A DNA stretch of 47,045 bases. Origin: Bacteroidales bacterium. GTDB lineage: Bacteria; Bacteroidota; Bacteroidia; Bacteroidales; P3. The notes beneath the pieces were generated by a model. The model was not told the origin of the DNA and did not search any database. It worked only from the letters and a program-made list of their open reading frames with translations. Positions 1 to 7,715 of the stretch are shown one piece after another. The stretch's first letter is position 1; every line of letters starts with the position of its first letter. The position numbers were made by a program, and so were the translations under genes. The stretch is taken from NCBI GenBank assembly GCA_024685285.1, contig JAIKVZ010000022.1, positions 1 through 47,045 of the forward strand, given 5' to 3'.

Positions 1-162
1 GCCCCCTTGGCCGAGATGAACCGCTACTGCACCGCCCTGAGCTCCCTCACCAGCGGCCGCGGTACCTTCACCATGACCTTCAGCAGCTACGAGCTCGTCC
101 CCGCCGACGTCCAGCAGGCCCTCCTCAAGGCCTATGAGGAAGCCGCCGCCGAGGAAGAATAG
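1..162 (+). CDS. fusA: Elongation factor G, C-terminal fragment (5' end outside window)
   Basis: The first 53 codons read in frame to a TAG stop. The fragment PLAEMNRYCTALSSLTSGRG, followed by TFTMTFSSYELVP, is the last beta-strand/helix region of EF-G domain V, the part of the GTPase that reaches the ribosomal A site during translocation. The chain ends in an acidic AAAEEE tail. Most of the gene lies to the left of the window, so it cannot be told whether this is the main EF-G or the second EF-G paralogue that many Bacteroidetes carry. A rho-independent terminator follows. A degraded copy of the same tail lies beyond the next two genes, at 3187-3225. Confidence 0.85.
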   Translation, partial: APLAEMNRYCTALSSLTSGRGTFTMTFSSYELVPADVQQALLKAYEEAAAEEE

Positions 163-220
163 CCGCGTGCTCGCAGAGCAATATTGCTACGCAGGCAATA
201 TTATCCGCATACACAAGAAA

Positions 221-248
221 AGCCCCGTTATCCAGCGGGGCTTTTTTA
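221..248 (+). terminator. Rho-independent terminator after EF-G
   Basis: AGCCCCG, an eight-base loop, CGGGGCT, then a T-run. It lies about 60 bases past the EF-G stop and separates that gene from the island starting at 403. A weaker inverted repeat (AATATTGC/GCAATATT) lies at 180-202. Confidence 0.85.
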
Positions 249-337
249 TTTACATAAATTGATATTGAAATAAAAACATTATTAGTTTTACTATTAATAA
301 CTTTTTGGAAAACCTTAACAACTTTTAACCGAAAATC

Positions 338-369
338 GTTTTCCATGTCGGAAACAATGTGTACTTTTG
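338..369 (+). promoter_or_regulatory. Putative Bacteroidales promoter for the 403-3193 gene pair
   Basis: TACTTTTG at 362-369 fits the TAnnTTTG -7 box. The position 20 bases upstream (338-341) reads GTTT, a poor match to the TTTG -33 box. The first start codon is 33 bases downstream. The match is by eye only. Confidence 0.5.
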
Positions 370-402
370 CACTCGATTTGACAACCCTAAAAAAAGATTA
401 AA

Positions 403-1197
403 ATGAAAGAACTGATTGCCATCTTGAATTTATTTGATGATCAAAGAGATGAAGAAAGAAAAAATGCCGCGAATTGGGATGCCGATGCTGTGAAACAGTG
501 TTTCATGCCTTGTGCTGAGGAAATCCTTTGTAAGGGGTATTTCTTGATTAATGGGAAATACATTATTGATGTTGGCGCAATTGAATTATACTACCATGAA
601 GAGGACGGGAATATAAAGGATTACATCATGTATCATACCAACGCACATCCTTATAAATCGAGGATGTCCGAGTTCGCAAAAGGATACCCATATTATAAAT
701 TTGGAAGCTTTAACCTGCATCAATCAGGATTGGATGTGACATTTGAGAATCCTGATAAAAAATATCGAGCTTCATTTCTTATTCGTTCATACAGGCTACT
801 CGAAACTAAAGATGGCAAATATCCTCTGCATGACAATACAAAATATGATCATTGCTCCACTCATATTTTTGATGATATGTTCTACGAAGGTATTTCGTTC
901 AGTGACACTAAGATAGAGTGGAGAGCTGGGGACAAAGGAAAAGAAATGGACGAACCCATATTTCGAATAAATGTTCCAATGTATCTAGAAAAAGACAAGA
1001 AATACGTGAAACTTGCCAAAGAAGAATACGATAATAATCATGATATATTATCAATAGACAAGGGTCTTGCTTTTGACGTAAAAGAATCAGCTGTAAATAC
1101 ATTTAGAACAAATGGCAAAGAATATATTCGTGACCCAAGACCATGGAGATTTTGTCTAAAAGGCATATATGAAAAATGCAAAGAAGATGGCAGATAA
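403..1197 (+). CDS. Uncharacterised protein with methylpurine-DNA-glycosylase-like motifs
   Basis: I do not recognise this 264-residue protein as a named family. The order of motifs recalls the alkyladenine (3-methyladenine) DNA glycosylase fold. There is an early helix AEEILCKGYFLING in the place of the A..LLG..L segment. IELYYHEEDG sits where the catalytic ETEAY segment would be. SFLIRSYRLLE resembles the ..AVLIRA.EPLE strand, and near the C-terminus RPWRFCLKG closely resembles the terminal PWRF(Y)IKG of that family. Overall similarity is weak, so the function is inference. Codons are more A+T-rich (AAA, GAA, AAT, ATT) than in nearly all neighbours, which suggests transfer. The 3' end overlaps the next gene, so the two are probably cotranscribed and translationally coupled. 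Confidence 0.75.
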   Translation: MKELIAILNLFDDQRDEERKNAANWDADAVKQCFMPCAEEILCKGYFLINGKYIIDVGAIELYYHEEDGNIKDYIMYHTNAHPYKSRMSEFAKGYPYYKFGSFNLHQSGLDVTFENPDKKYRASFLIRSYRLLETKDGKYPLHDNTKYDHCSTHIFDDMFYEGISFSDTKIEWRAGDKGKEMDEPIFRINVPMYLEKDKKYVKLAKEEYDNNHDILSIDKGLAFDVKESAVNTFRTNGKEYIRDPRPWRFCLKGIYEKCKEDGR

Positions 1198-3193
1198 CAG
1201 TTGGAACACTCTATACGGTAAATACAACGAGACCATCATGGTCGATGCCTATACAGACACAGTTTTCTTCTCGGATTTGTTGCCGAAGAAATGCCCGACT
1301 TTGTATAAAAGTCTTGATACAATTCTGACAGACAATAGCATTGATCATCGGTTGCTGACAAACACTAGGGATATTTGGTGTCGCGACTATATGCCCATCC
1401 AGACAGGCGAAAAGCGTTTTGTGTTTTATAAATACAACCCTGACTATCTGCAAACAAAGTACTACCAACGTACAATTACAGATGTGAAAGGTATAGGAAG
1501 CATCAATAGTTTGCGTCTGGGTGATGCCGTGGATTTGGATTTGGTTGTTGACGGCGGCAATGTGGTGCGCTGTGGCGACAAGATTGTGATGACCGAAAAG
1601 GTGTTCTTTGAGAACAAGGATAAATCGCGCAAGGAAGTCCAGCGACTACTTGAAGAGGCATTCCAATGCGACATCGTTTTTCTGCCGTGGGATAGGTATG
1701 AAATCATGGGCCATAGCGACGGAATCATTCATTATCTCGGTGATAATCGTGTAATGATGACCAACTATGCCGATTTTGATGCGAATATGGCTCATAGATT
1801 CAACAAGGTTCTTGAAAAGCATTTCGATGTGGTCCATTTGTCATACAATACAAAAAGGAAACATAAGCATAGTTGGGCTTATATCAATTTCTTGCAGGTT
1901 GGCAGAATGGTTCTTGTCCCGCAACTGGGCATACCGGAAGATGAACAAGCGTTGCAACAGATATCAGAGGCGATGCCGAGATGCAAAGTTATTGGAGTTC
2001 CTGCAATGGAGGCGGTGCGCAATGGAGGCGCATTGAACTGCATCTCGTGGAATGTGGCAACCTGCCAATGGAACAACGGATTCTTGGGTGAGGAATACCG
2101 GGTGCATGGCCGGCCGGTAAGTTGGATAAAGAAGGCAGCAGAGGAAGGTCGTGCCAACTGGCAGTGCAATCTGGGTGTATGTTACTTTTACGGCAGTGGC
2201 GTTGAAAAGGACTTGGTTGAAGCTAACAAATGGTATGAGAAAGCAGCCAAGCAAGGCGATGCGAAGGCACAGTTCAACTTGGGGCTGGGATATTACAAGA
2301 GAGAAGGAGTACCACAAGATTATTCCAAAGCAATGTATTGGTTTGGCAAAGCATCAGAGCAGGGAGATGCCGACGCACAACTCCATATCGCATGGTGCCT
2401 TGAAGACACTCAGGCTCCACAGAGTGATGTCGTAGCCGCATGCAGGAGGGCAGCAGAAATGGGTAATGCTGACGCTCAATGTCATCTGGGATTTTGGCAT
2501 TTCGAAGGCAAACATGGGCTGGAGAAGAACATCACAGAATCCAACAGATGGTTCCTCGAGGCTGCAAAGCAAGGTAATGCTATTGCACAATTTCAGATAG
2601 GTCTTAAATACGAAATAGGCAGGGGAGTGAAGAAAAGTGCAAAAGAGGCGGCGAGATGGTATATGAAAGCTGCGTCAAAAAATAATGTCGATGCGCTTTA
2701 CAGATTGGGACGCTGCTATTATTATGGCGATGGAGTCAGGGTTGACAACCATGCCGCATGGAGATGCTTCAAAAAGGCGTCCGAATTGGGTGATTCGTGG
2801 GCAAGGTATATGCTAGGGAGGTGCTATTTTTGCGGACATGGAGTAGAAGAGGATGAGGCCGAGGCAGTAAAGTGCTATCAAAAAGCAGCTTCGGAGAAAG
2901 TGGCTCCTGCCATTTATGAGTTGGGAAGATGCTATTTCGACGGTTCCGGCATAGGCGAGGACAAAGAAAAAGCAATGGAGCTATTTAAAGAAGCTGCCGG
3001 GATGGATTTTCCGGAAGCCCTATACGATATAGGAGACTGTTTCTATAATGGCATCGTCGTAGAAAAAAACGAAGACGAAGCATTAAACTATTTCAAAAAA
3101 GCAGCCGAATCAGGTTCTAGAGAGGCTTTGGAGAGAATTCACGACATATTGTTATCACATGAAACACCAAGTTATGATGATGTGCCGTTCTAA
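1169..3193 (+). CDS. Peptidyl-arginine/agmatine deiminase domain fused to Sel1 repeats
   Basis: Residues ~10-300 form a PAD_porph-type guanidino-group hydrolase domain. Visible motifs are RDIWCRDYMPI (67-77), DGGNVV (128-133), GHSDG (181-185) with the catalytic His182, and GGALNCISW (286-294) with the presumed nucleophile Cys291. The family turns peptidyl-arginine, arginine or agmatine into citrulline or carbamoylputrescine. From ~318 to the end there are about ten Sel1-like repeats of ~36 residues (KWYEKAAKQGDAKAQFNLG and similar), a scaffold usually used for protein binding. I see no signal peptide or membrane segment, so it is probably cytoplasmic. An inner start at 1187 (MADNSWN) is equally possible and shortens the overlap with the upstream gene from 29 to 11 bases. 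The active-site motifs look intact. The Sel1 fusion is unusual and suggests a protein substrate or partner. Confidence 0.85.
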   Translation: MKNAKKMADNSWNTLYGKYNETIMVDAYTDTVFFSDLLPKKCPTLYKSLDTILTDNSIDHRLLTNTRDIWCRDYMPIQTGEKRFVFYKYNPDYLQTKYYQRTITDVKGIGSINSLRLGDAVDLDLVVDGGNVVRCGDKIVMTEKVFFENKDKSRKEVQRLLEEAFQCDIVFLPWDRYEIMGHSDGIIHYLGDNRVMMTNYADFDANMAHRFNKVLEKHFDVVHLSYNTKRKHKHSWAYINFLQVGRMVLVPQLGIPEDEQALQQISEAMPRCKVIGVPAMEAVRNGGALNCISWNVATCQWNNGFLGEEYRVHGRPVSWIKKAAEEGRANWQCNLGVCYFYGSGVEKDLVEANKWYEKAAKQGDAKAQFNLGLGYYKREGVPQDYSKAMYWFGKASEQGDADAQLHIAWCLEDTQAPQSDVVAACRRAAEMGNADAQCHLGFWHFEGKHGLEKNITESNRWFLEAAKQGNAIAQFQIGLKYEIGRGVKKSAKEAARWYMKAASKNNVDALYRLGRCYYYGDGVRVDNHAAWRCFKKASELGDSWARYMLGRCYFCGHGVEEDEAEAVKCYQKAASEKVAPAIYELGRCYFDGSGIGEDKEKAMELFKEAAGMDFPEALYDIGDCFYNGIVVEKNEDEALNYFKKAAESGSREALERIHDILLSHETPSYDDVPF

Positions 3194-3225
3194 AAGCCTT
3201 CCTCTAAGCCGCCGAGGAAGAGTAA
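3187..3225 (+). pseudogene. Degraded second copy of the EF-G C-terminal tail
   Basis: Read in the frame GTT CTA AAA GCC TTC CTC TAA GCC..., the codons give VLKAFL, a stop, then AAEEE and a stop. The intact EF-G tail at 124-162 reads LLKAYEEAAAEEE and a stop. At DNA level GCCGCCGAGGAAGA at 3208-3221 repeats 145-158 exactly, and the stop codons follow at the same place. It starts inside the last codons of the deiminase gene. It could be the scar of an insertion at the EF-G 3' end. A chance match of an acidic, low-complexity tail is the alternative. Confidence 0.5.
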
Positions 3226-3267
3226 CTTCGGAACGCAAAAGAGAAAAGTTCCAACCCAACAACGGCA

Positions 3268-3299
3268 AAGGGTGTCTATTACAGGCACCCTTTTTTTTT
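3268..3299 (+). terminator. Rho-independent terminator after the deiminase gene
   Basis: GGGTGTC, loop TATTACA, GGCACCC (one G-T pair), followed by nine T residues. It is about 75 bases past the deiminase stop. Confidence 0.88.
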
Positions 3300-3362
3300 G
3301 CCCTACGTGGTGGTATATACCCATATTCTTTTGGCTATTTTTACTTCGGAGACACATACCAC

Positions 3363-3479
3363 AAGGTTGTAAAGATAGGTGCAACCTTTTGGTTGTTAGG
3401 ACTTTGGGTAGGTTGGGGTCGGGTTGAGGTCGGGTCAACATCGGTGGTGCTCTGCAAGTTGCCGATGTTCAGGCGGTTA
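3363..3479 (+). repeat. G-rich composite repeat, copy A
   Basis: The G-rich core at 3406-3436 reads GGGTAGGTTGGGGTCGGG then TTGAGGTCGGGT. It is followed by CAACATCGG, a flank shared with copy G, and ends with CCGATGTTCAGGCGGTT at 3462-3478, shared with copy D. The hairpin half is poor here (3363-3388). It lies between two plus-strand genes. Confidence 0.7.
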
Positions 3480-3512
3480 TAGCCACGTCCTGCAAAATCA
3501 CTATATTTGGCT

Positions 3513-3544
3513 ATTGCGCAGTTTGGGGAGAGGGTGTAACTTTG
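3513..3544 (+). promoter_or_regulatory. Putative promoter for the MptD-like gene
   Basis: TAACTTTG at 3537-3544 matches TAnnTTTG. ATTG at 3513-3516 sits 20 bases upstream, in place of TTTG. The start codon is 42 bases past the -7 box. Confidence 0.6.
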
Positions 3545-3586
3545 CAGTATGAATTTTAATCAAATAACCTTAAAACTATTATTTGT

Positions 3587-4156
3587 ATGAAACTGGTATT
3601 CAAAGTTTTTCTAATGGAGGTTGCGTACCTCGCCACATTCATCCTCGGTGCAACGAGCGGAATAATTCACCCTGCGTGCTACGCCTATATCGGCGCGGTG
3701 TTGCCGTTGCTGTTTGCGTTGGTGTATCTGAACACGGCAAATCTAATCCGTGGCTTCGGCGCTGCCACAGTCCTCAACGGGTTTATACTCGTGCTTTTCC
3801 TCATCGCGGGCGAGGCGGACGTTGCTTACATTATCGGGACGGTAGTGCTGACGGCATTGGCGGAAATTATCCGCTGGCGCTGTGGATATGACACACGGAA
3901 AGGTGTGCGCTGGAGTTTTGTGCCGTTTGCCTTCTCGTTTTTCGCCTACACCGCCCATTGGTGGACCGATACGGAAGGCTCGTTGGCGGCGGCCGTCGAG
4001 GAGATGCCGGCGGGCTATGACGAGTTGATGAAGCCTGTTATCGACAATACGCCCATTCTGATTGTCGTATTGGTTTTGACCGTTCCCGTTGCCATTCTTG
4101 CCATGAGGCTTGCAGAACGAGTGCTGAAGAAACAGACGACACTCTTCGTTAGATAG
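3587..4156 (+). CDS. Integral membrane protein, probable MptD/Trep_Strep-type ECF transporter S component
   Basis: This 189-residue protein is very hydrophobic, with five or six likely membrane spans (near residues 7-27, 31-50, 58-75, 79-95, 107-123 and 157-176). Size, the HPACYAYIG segment in the first helices and the span pattern fit the MptD/Trep_Strep group of putative energy-coupling-factor substrate-binding proteins, which capture a small molecule for a shared ATPase module. That assignment is from memory of the family and uncertain. No ATPase or T-component gene lies beside it, so it would have to use partners encoded elsewhere. It has its own promoter and converges on the oxidoreductase gene across a shared hairpin terminator. 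Confidence 0.6.
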   Translation: MKLVFKVFLMEVAYLATFILGATSGIIHPACYAYIGAVLPLLFALVYLNTANLIRGFGAATVLNGFILVLFLIAGEADVAYIIGTVVLTALAEIIRWRCGYDTRKGVRWSFVPFAFSFFAYTAHWWTDTEGSLAAAVEEMPAGYDELMKPVIDNTPILIVVLVLTVPVAILAMRLAERVLKKQTTLFVR

Positions 4157-4184
4157 GGGTTTGACTTCGCACAGAAAGGATAAG

Positions 4185-4217
4185 AAGGGCCGCGCACGCA
4201 GTGCGCGGCCCTTTCTT
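4185..4217. terminator. Bidirectional terminator between convergent genes
   Basis: AAGGGCCGCGCAC / GTGCGCGGCCCTT is a perfect 13-bp stem with a GCA loop. TTCTTT follows on the plus side; on the minus side the tract is CTTCTTATCC. It sits midway between stops at 4156 (plus) and 4225 (minus). Confidence 0.85.
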
Positions 4218-4224
4218 TGGCGGT

Positions 4225-7200
4225 TTATTTGAAGGCGTTTTCGCTTAGGCCGTGGCCGCTAAGGGCGAGCTCTTTCATGTATCCGGGCACTTCGCGACCC
4301 AAATACTTGTCGACATAGAGCTTGGCTAAGTACTGACCGAGCATGAAGCCGTGTCCGCGCAAGCCGGTGAGGAGGCCTGCTTCGGGGTCTACGATGTAGC
4401 GCGGCTCGGTGTAGCGGCCGGCCCACACGGCGAGCAGACTCACTTCGCGCAGGTCTGGTACCCACTCGGCAAAAACTTCCGACACTATCTCGAGGAATTC
4501 CTTGCTGTTGTATTTGATGTTCTGTCGTGTCTCGTAGGCGTCGGTGTCGGGGCTGGCGCAGCCTATTATTTGGCCGGTGTGCTCAAATTGCTGTCCATAG
4601 ACAGCGCTGAAGCCTTTGTAGTGTCGGCGGTCGATAATCATGTCAAGGGCACCACCGTTGACGCCAATAAGTGGCAGGCGGCGTGTGATAAAGGCCTGGT
4701 GCTTGACGGGATAGAGGCCGGTGTCGATGCCCAGCATATCGGTGAAGCGCTCGGCACCCCAACCCATGGCGTTGACGAAGTGGCCGCAAGTGTACTCGAT
4801 GTAGTGTCCTTCGTGGTTGCGCACCAATGCCACCACCTTGTCGTCTTTGCGCCACACGCTGAGCAGTTCGCAGTCTTCATAGTAGCGGCCGCCGAGCGAG
4901 ACGCCAATGCCGCGTATGTAGTCGATTACGCGTCCCGGAGTGGCCTGCCAGCAGTCGCGAGTGATGAGGGCATGGCTGTATGTGGTGCGGCTGTCGTCCC
5001 ACAGGGGCGAGATTTCGCGTTTGAAGTCCTTGCGGTCTATCATGTAGGCATCGCTCCATGCACGCGAGGCATCGAGGGCGCGGTATGTGGCGTCGTCGTG
5101 CACTAAGTTGACGTAGTGGGTTGGCTTGTAGTTTATGTTGTGCACGGCCTGTATTTGTTTGAATATCTCGTGGCTGTGCTGTGCTATGTCTGCTATGTCG
5201 GGATTGCTGAATGCCGGACGTCCGCCACCTATATTGCGCCACGAGGCACCGCGGCTCCAGTTGATCATGACGGGCTTGAGGCCGGCCTCGCTGAAGTAGC
5301 GGAACAGGCCGCTACCTGCTATGCCGCCGCCTGCAATGAGCACAGGTACCTCTTCGCGATGCACGTCGTTGCCACGCGGGAACACGTGAACAACCTTGCG
5401 CCCTTCGGTGTATATGTCGCCCAGGGTGACTTGGTTGCTCAGCGGAGCGCGCGGTGTGGCGTCGCCGGTGAGTTCTATGCCGTGCGAGCGCAGCAATCCG
5501 CGTGCGCGTGCAATGCAGCGTTTGCCTCGGCAAGGTCCCATGCCCATACGGGTGATGTGCTTGAGCTCGTCGACCGAGATGTATCGGCGGTTACCCACCA
5601 CGGCCAGCAACTGCTCGTCGGTGATGTCTTCGCAGTGGCATACATAAGTTTTGCCGTTTTCCTTGTCAGGGCTTGCCATGGCCAAGGGCTTGGGGTAGCG
5701 GTCTGCGGCTATGAATCCCTTGATGTCTGTCATGGGGCCGTCAACGGTTGCCACGTGCACACGTGCCACATTGGTTTTGTTGGCTTTCTTGAGCACCTTC
5801 TCTATCTTGCCGGTGCCTATCTTTGTGCCGTTGTTGTCTACCAAGAATACTTCGGTACCCTCCTCGACGCTGTATTCTACGGGCAGGAAGCACCACTGTT
5901 TATCAAGGTTGTAGCCGAATATGGCGAGGCCGGGGCACTGGCTCACGCACTCCATGCAGCCTATGCACTTGCTGTAGTCGACCGTGGGCGTCGAAGCCGT
6001 TGACGGCTTGCTTATGGCTCCTTGAGGGCAGCTGAACGAGCAGGGGTTGCAGGCAAAGCCGTAGAGGCAGTCCATCTGCACGAAAGGTTTGATGCGCATA
6101 CGCTCTGCGTCGGGCAGGTTGGGCTTTTCGAGCAGGCGCACGGGGTGCTGTTGAGAGTCGATGTATTGGCGCGAGATGTCGAGATATTCGTCGTAATCTA
6201 TCCTCATTCCCATGCTCTGCGCCACCTCATAGGCAGCCTGGCGGCCGCGCAAAACGGCACTGGTGCCTTCGCCAATGCGTACTGCGTCGCCCACGCCATA
6301 GGTGTTGGCGCCGAAGACATCGCGGCCTTTGACTAAGAGCTGGTTGTCGGGAACCAGGCCGGTACAGATGTTGATTATGTCGATGCCGTCGATGACCTGC
6401 TCGGTACCGGGTATGGGCTTGAAGTTTTCGCACTTGGCTATCACAGCGCCGGTAATGCCGGTGCTGTCGGCGTTGGCAATGGCGCGCACCAAGGTGTAGC
6501 CCGTCATGATGGGTATGCCCAGACGGCGTACGCGGTTGGCCTGCACGGGGAATCCGCCCTCGCGCGGCATGGCCTCGATTATGGCCCGTATGTTGGCACC
6601 GGCCTGCATACCCTGGTACGAGGTGAGGTAGCCAATGTTGCCGGCTCCCACGGTGAGCACGTTCTTGCCAAGCAGTGTATGCTCCTGGTTCATCATCTTT
6701 TGGAACACGGCAGCGGTGTAGACGCCTGGCACGTCGTCGTTCTCAAAGGCGGGCATGAAAGGCACCGCGCCGGTGGCCACCACAAGGTGGTCTGCGTCGA
6801 TGTAGGCAATCTCCTCTGTCTCGGTGTTCTTAATGGCAATGCGGCGGCCTTCGAGCAGGTCCCAGACGGTGTTGCCCAGCAGTATGCCGTTGTGGTCGTC
6901 GCCGGCCAGAGTGCGCGCAATATCAAAGCCGCGCATACCGCCAAAGTGACGCTCTTTCTCAAAGAAGAAGAACTGGTGGGTCTGCATATTAAACTGGCCG
7001 CCAATGCGTTGGTTGCTGTCTACCACGAGGTTGTCTATGCCGAAGGCGTTGAGCTGCTCGCGGCAGGCCAGGCCGGCAGGGCCCGCGCCTATTATGGCCA
7101 CCTGGGTCTTGTAGACCTTGACGCTGCCCGGCTTGGCGGGACGGTTCTGGGGCATATAGTCCTTGGTGAGTTCATGCACCTCGTGCACATTGTCCACCGG

Positions 7201-7446
7201 CGTGATGCAGATGCGGCGTATGCGGCCGTCGACCAGCATCTCGCAGGCTCCGCACTTGCCAATGCCGCACTCCAGGCTGCGGGGACGGCCGTCGAGGCTG
7301 TGGCTGTGCACCGGGAAACCGGCTTGATGCAGTGCCGCCGCTATGGTGTAGCCTTTGCGGCCCTGTACCTTCTGTCCGTTGTAAACAAACTCCACGATTT
7401 CGCTCTGTGGAATGTCAAGAATGGGATGTGTCTCGATTTTGTACAT
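4225..7446 (-). CDS. Single-chain FAD/Fe-S oxidoreductase of the sarcosine oxidase/proline dehydrogenase type
   Basis: The 1073 residues join domains that are separate subunits in related enzymes. A [2Fe-2S] ferredoxin domain carries Cys60, 65, 68 and 80. The first dinucleotide-binding fold has IGAGPAG at 119-125 and a disulfide-reductase-like FAD/NAD core to ~410. Two four-cysteine clusters follow: 460/466/469/473, a CLYGFACNPCSFSC arrangement, and a canonical CxxCxxCxxxC at 494-504. A BFD-like [2Fe-2S] motif has CHC at 603-605 and C639/C644. A second FAD fold (IAGGGIAGSG, 704-713) continues as a DAO-family amine oxidase domain to the end. Relatives such as heterotetrameric sarcosine oxidase and D-hydroxyproline dehydrogenase oxidise secondary amino or imino acids and pass electrons through the clusters. 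The substrate here is unknown. The gene is monocistronic with a well-formed promoter. Confidence 0.88.
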   Translation of the reverse strand: MYKIETHPILDIPQSEIVEFVYNGQKVQGRKGYTIAAALHQAGFPVHSHSLDGRPRSLECGIGKCGACEMLVDGRIRRICITPVDNVHEVHELTKDYMPQNRPAKPGSVKVYKTQVAIIGAGPAGLACREQLNAFGIDNLVVDSNQRIGGQFNMQTHQFFFFEKERHFGGMRGFDIARTLAGDDHNGILLGNTVWDLLEGRRIAIKNTETEEIAYIDADHLVVATGAVPFMPAFENDDVPGVYTAAVFQKMMNQEHTLLGKNVLTVGAGNIGYLTSYQGMQAGANIRAIIEAMPREGGFPVQANRVRRLGIPIMTGYTLVRAIANADSTGITGAVIAKCENFKPIPGTEQVIDGIDIINICTGLVPDNQLLVKGRDVFGANTYGVGDAVRIGEGTSAVLRGRQAAYEVAQSMGMRIDYDEYLDISRQYIDSQQHPVRLLEKPNLPDAERMRIKPFVQMDCLYGFACNPCSFSCPQGAISKPSTASTPTVDYSKCIGCMECVSQCPGLAIFGYNLDKQWCFLPVEYSVEEGTEVFLVDNNGTKIGTGKIEKVLKKANKTNVARVHVATVDGPMTDIKGFIAADRYPKPLAMASPDKENGKTYVCHCEDITDEQLLAVVGNRRYISVDELKHITRMGMGPCRGKRCIARARGLLRSHGIELTGDATPRAPLSNQVTLGDIYTEGRKVVHVFPRGNDVHREEVPVLIAGGGIAGSGLFRYFSEAGLKPVMINWSRGASWRNIGGGRPAFSNPDIADIAQHSHEIFKQIQAVHNINYKPTHYVNLVHDDATYRALDASRAWSDAYMIDRKDFKREISPLWDDSRTTYSHALITRDCWQATPGRVIDYIRGIGVSLGGRYYEDCELLSVWRKDDKVVALVRNHEGHYIEYTCGHFVNAMGWGAERFTDMLGIDTGLYPVKHQAFITRRLPLIGVNGGALDMIIDRRHYKGFSAVYGQQFEHTGQIIGCASPDTDAYETRQNIKYNSKEFLEIVSEVFAEWVPDLREVSLLAVWAGRYTEPRYIVDPEAGLLTGLRGHGFMLGQYLAKLYVDKYLGREVPGYMKELALSGHGLSENAFK

Positions 7447-7504
7447 GTGATATAATGTTGTATATTAGTTGCTTGTGGTCAAATGTGCTTTATGTAACAC
7501 GAGA

Positions 7505-7537
7505 GCAAAGATAGCAATTCTCTGATAAAAAAACAAA
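7505..7537 (-). promoter_or_regulatory. Promoter for the FAD/Fe-S oxidoreductase
   Basis: On the minus strand, TTTG (7537-7534), a 20-base spacer, then TATCTTTG (7513-7506). Both boxes match the Bacteroidales consensus exactly. The start codon is about 60 bases downstream. Confidence 0.75.
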
Positions 7538-7623
7538 CGTAAGGCCTGTTTTTTTCAAAAAAAGTGTAGCCGGCCATCGAAAGCACTTCGCCAGTTAACA
7601 AAACTCACAAATAAAAAACACTG

Positions 7624-7715
7624 AAAATCAGCGTATTGTATAATATTTTACAACAAGCTGATTATCAATAGCATATATGGGCTAGGTTCGGGTTAAGGTC
7701 GGGTAGGGTTCGGCG
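7624..7715 (+). repeat. G-rich composite repeat, copy B
   Basis: An imperfect hairpin (ATCAGC...GCTGAT arms, 7626-7663) is followed by ATTATCAATAGCATATATGG and the G-rich tract AGGTTCGGGTTAAGGTCGGG TAGGGTTCGG at 7684-7713. It lies downstream of rnc, whose minus-strand transcript would contain the C-rich complement. Confidence 0.75.

Larger units (their letters stand above)
3194..3586. other. Intergenic region, 393 bases, no gene seen
   Basis: It contains, in order, the EF-G-tail remnant, a terminator (3268-3299), a weak hairpin (AAGGTTG/CAACCTT at 3363-3388), the first copy of the G-rich composite repeat with its end box (to 3479), and a promoter just before the next gene. No reading frame here looks coding. 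Confidence 0.7.

Noticed and set aside
5116-6003. Long plus-strand frames across the oxidoreductase gene
   Set aside because: They run opposite to conserved Fe-S and FAD motifs and have the composition of antisense shadows.
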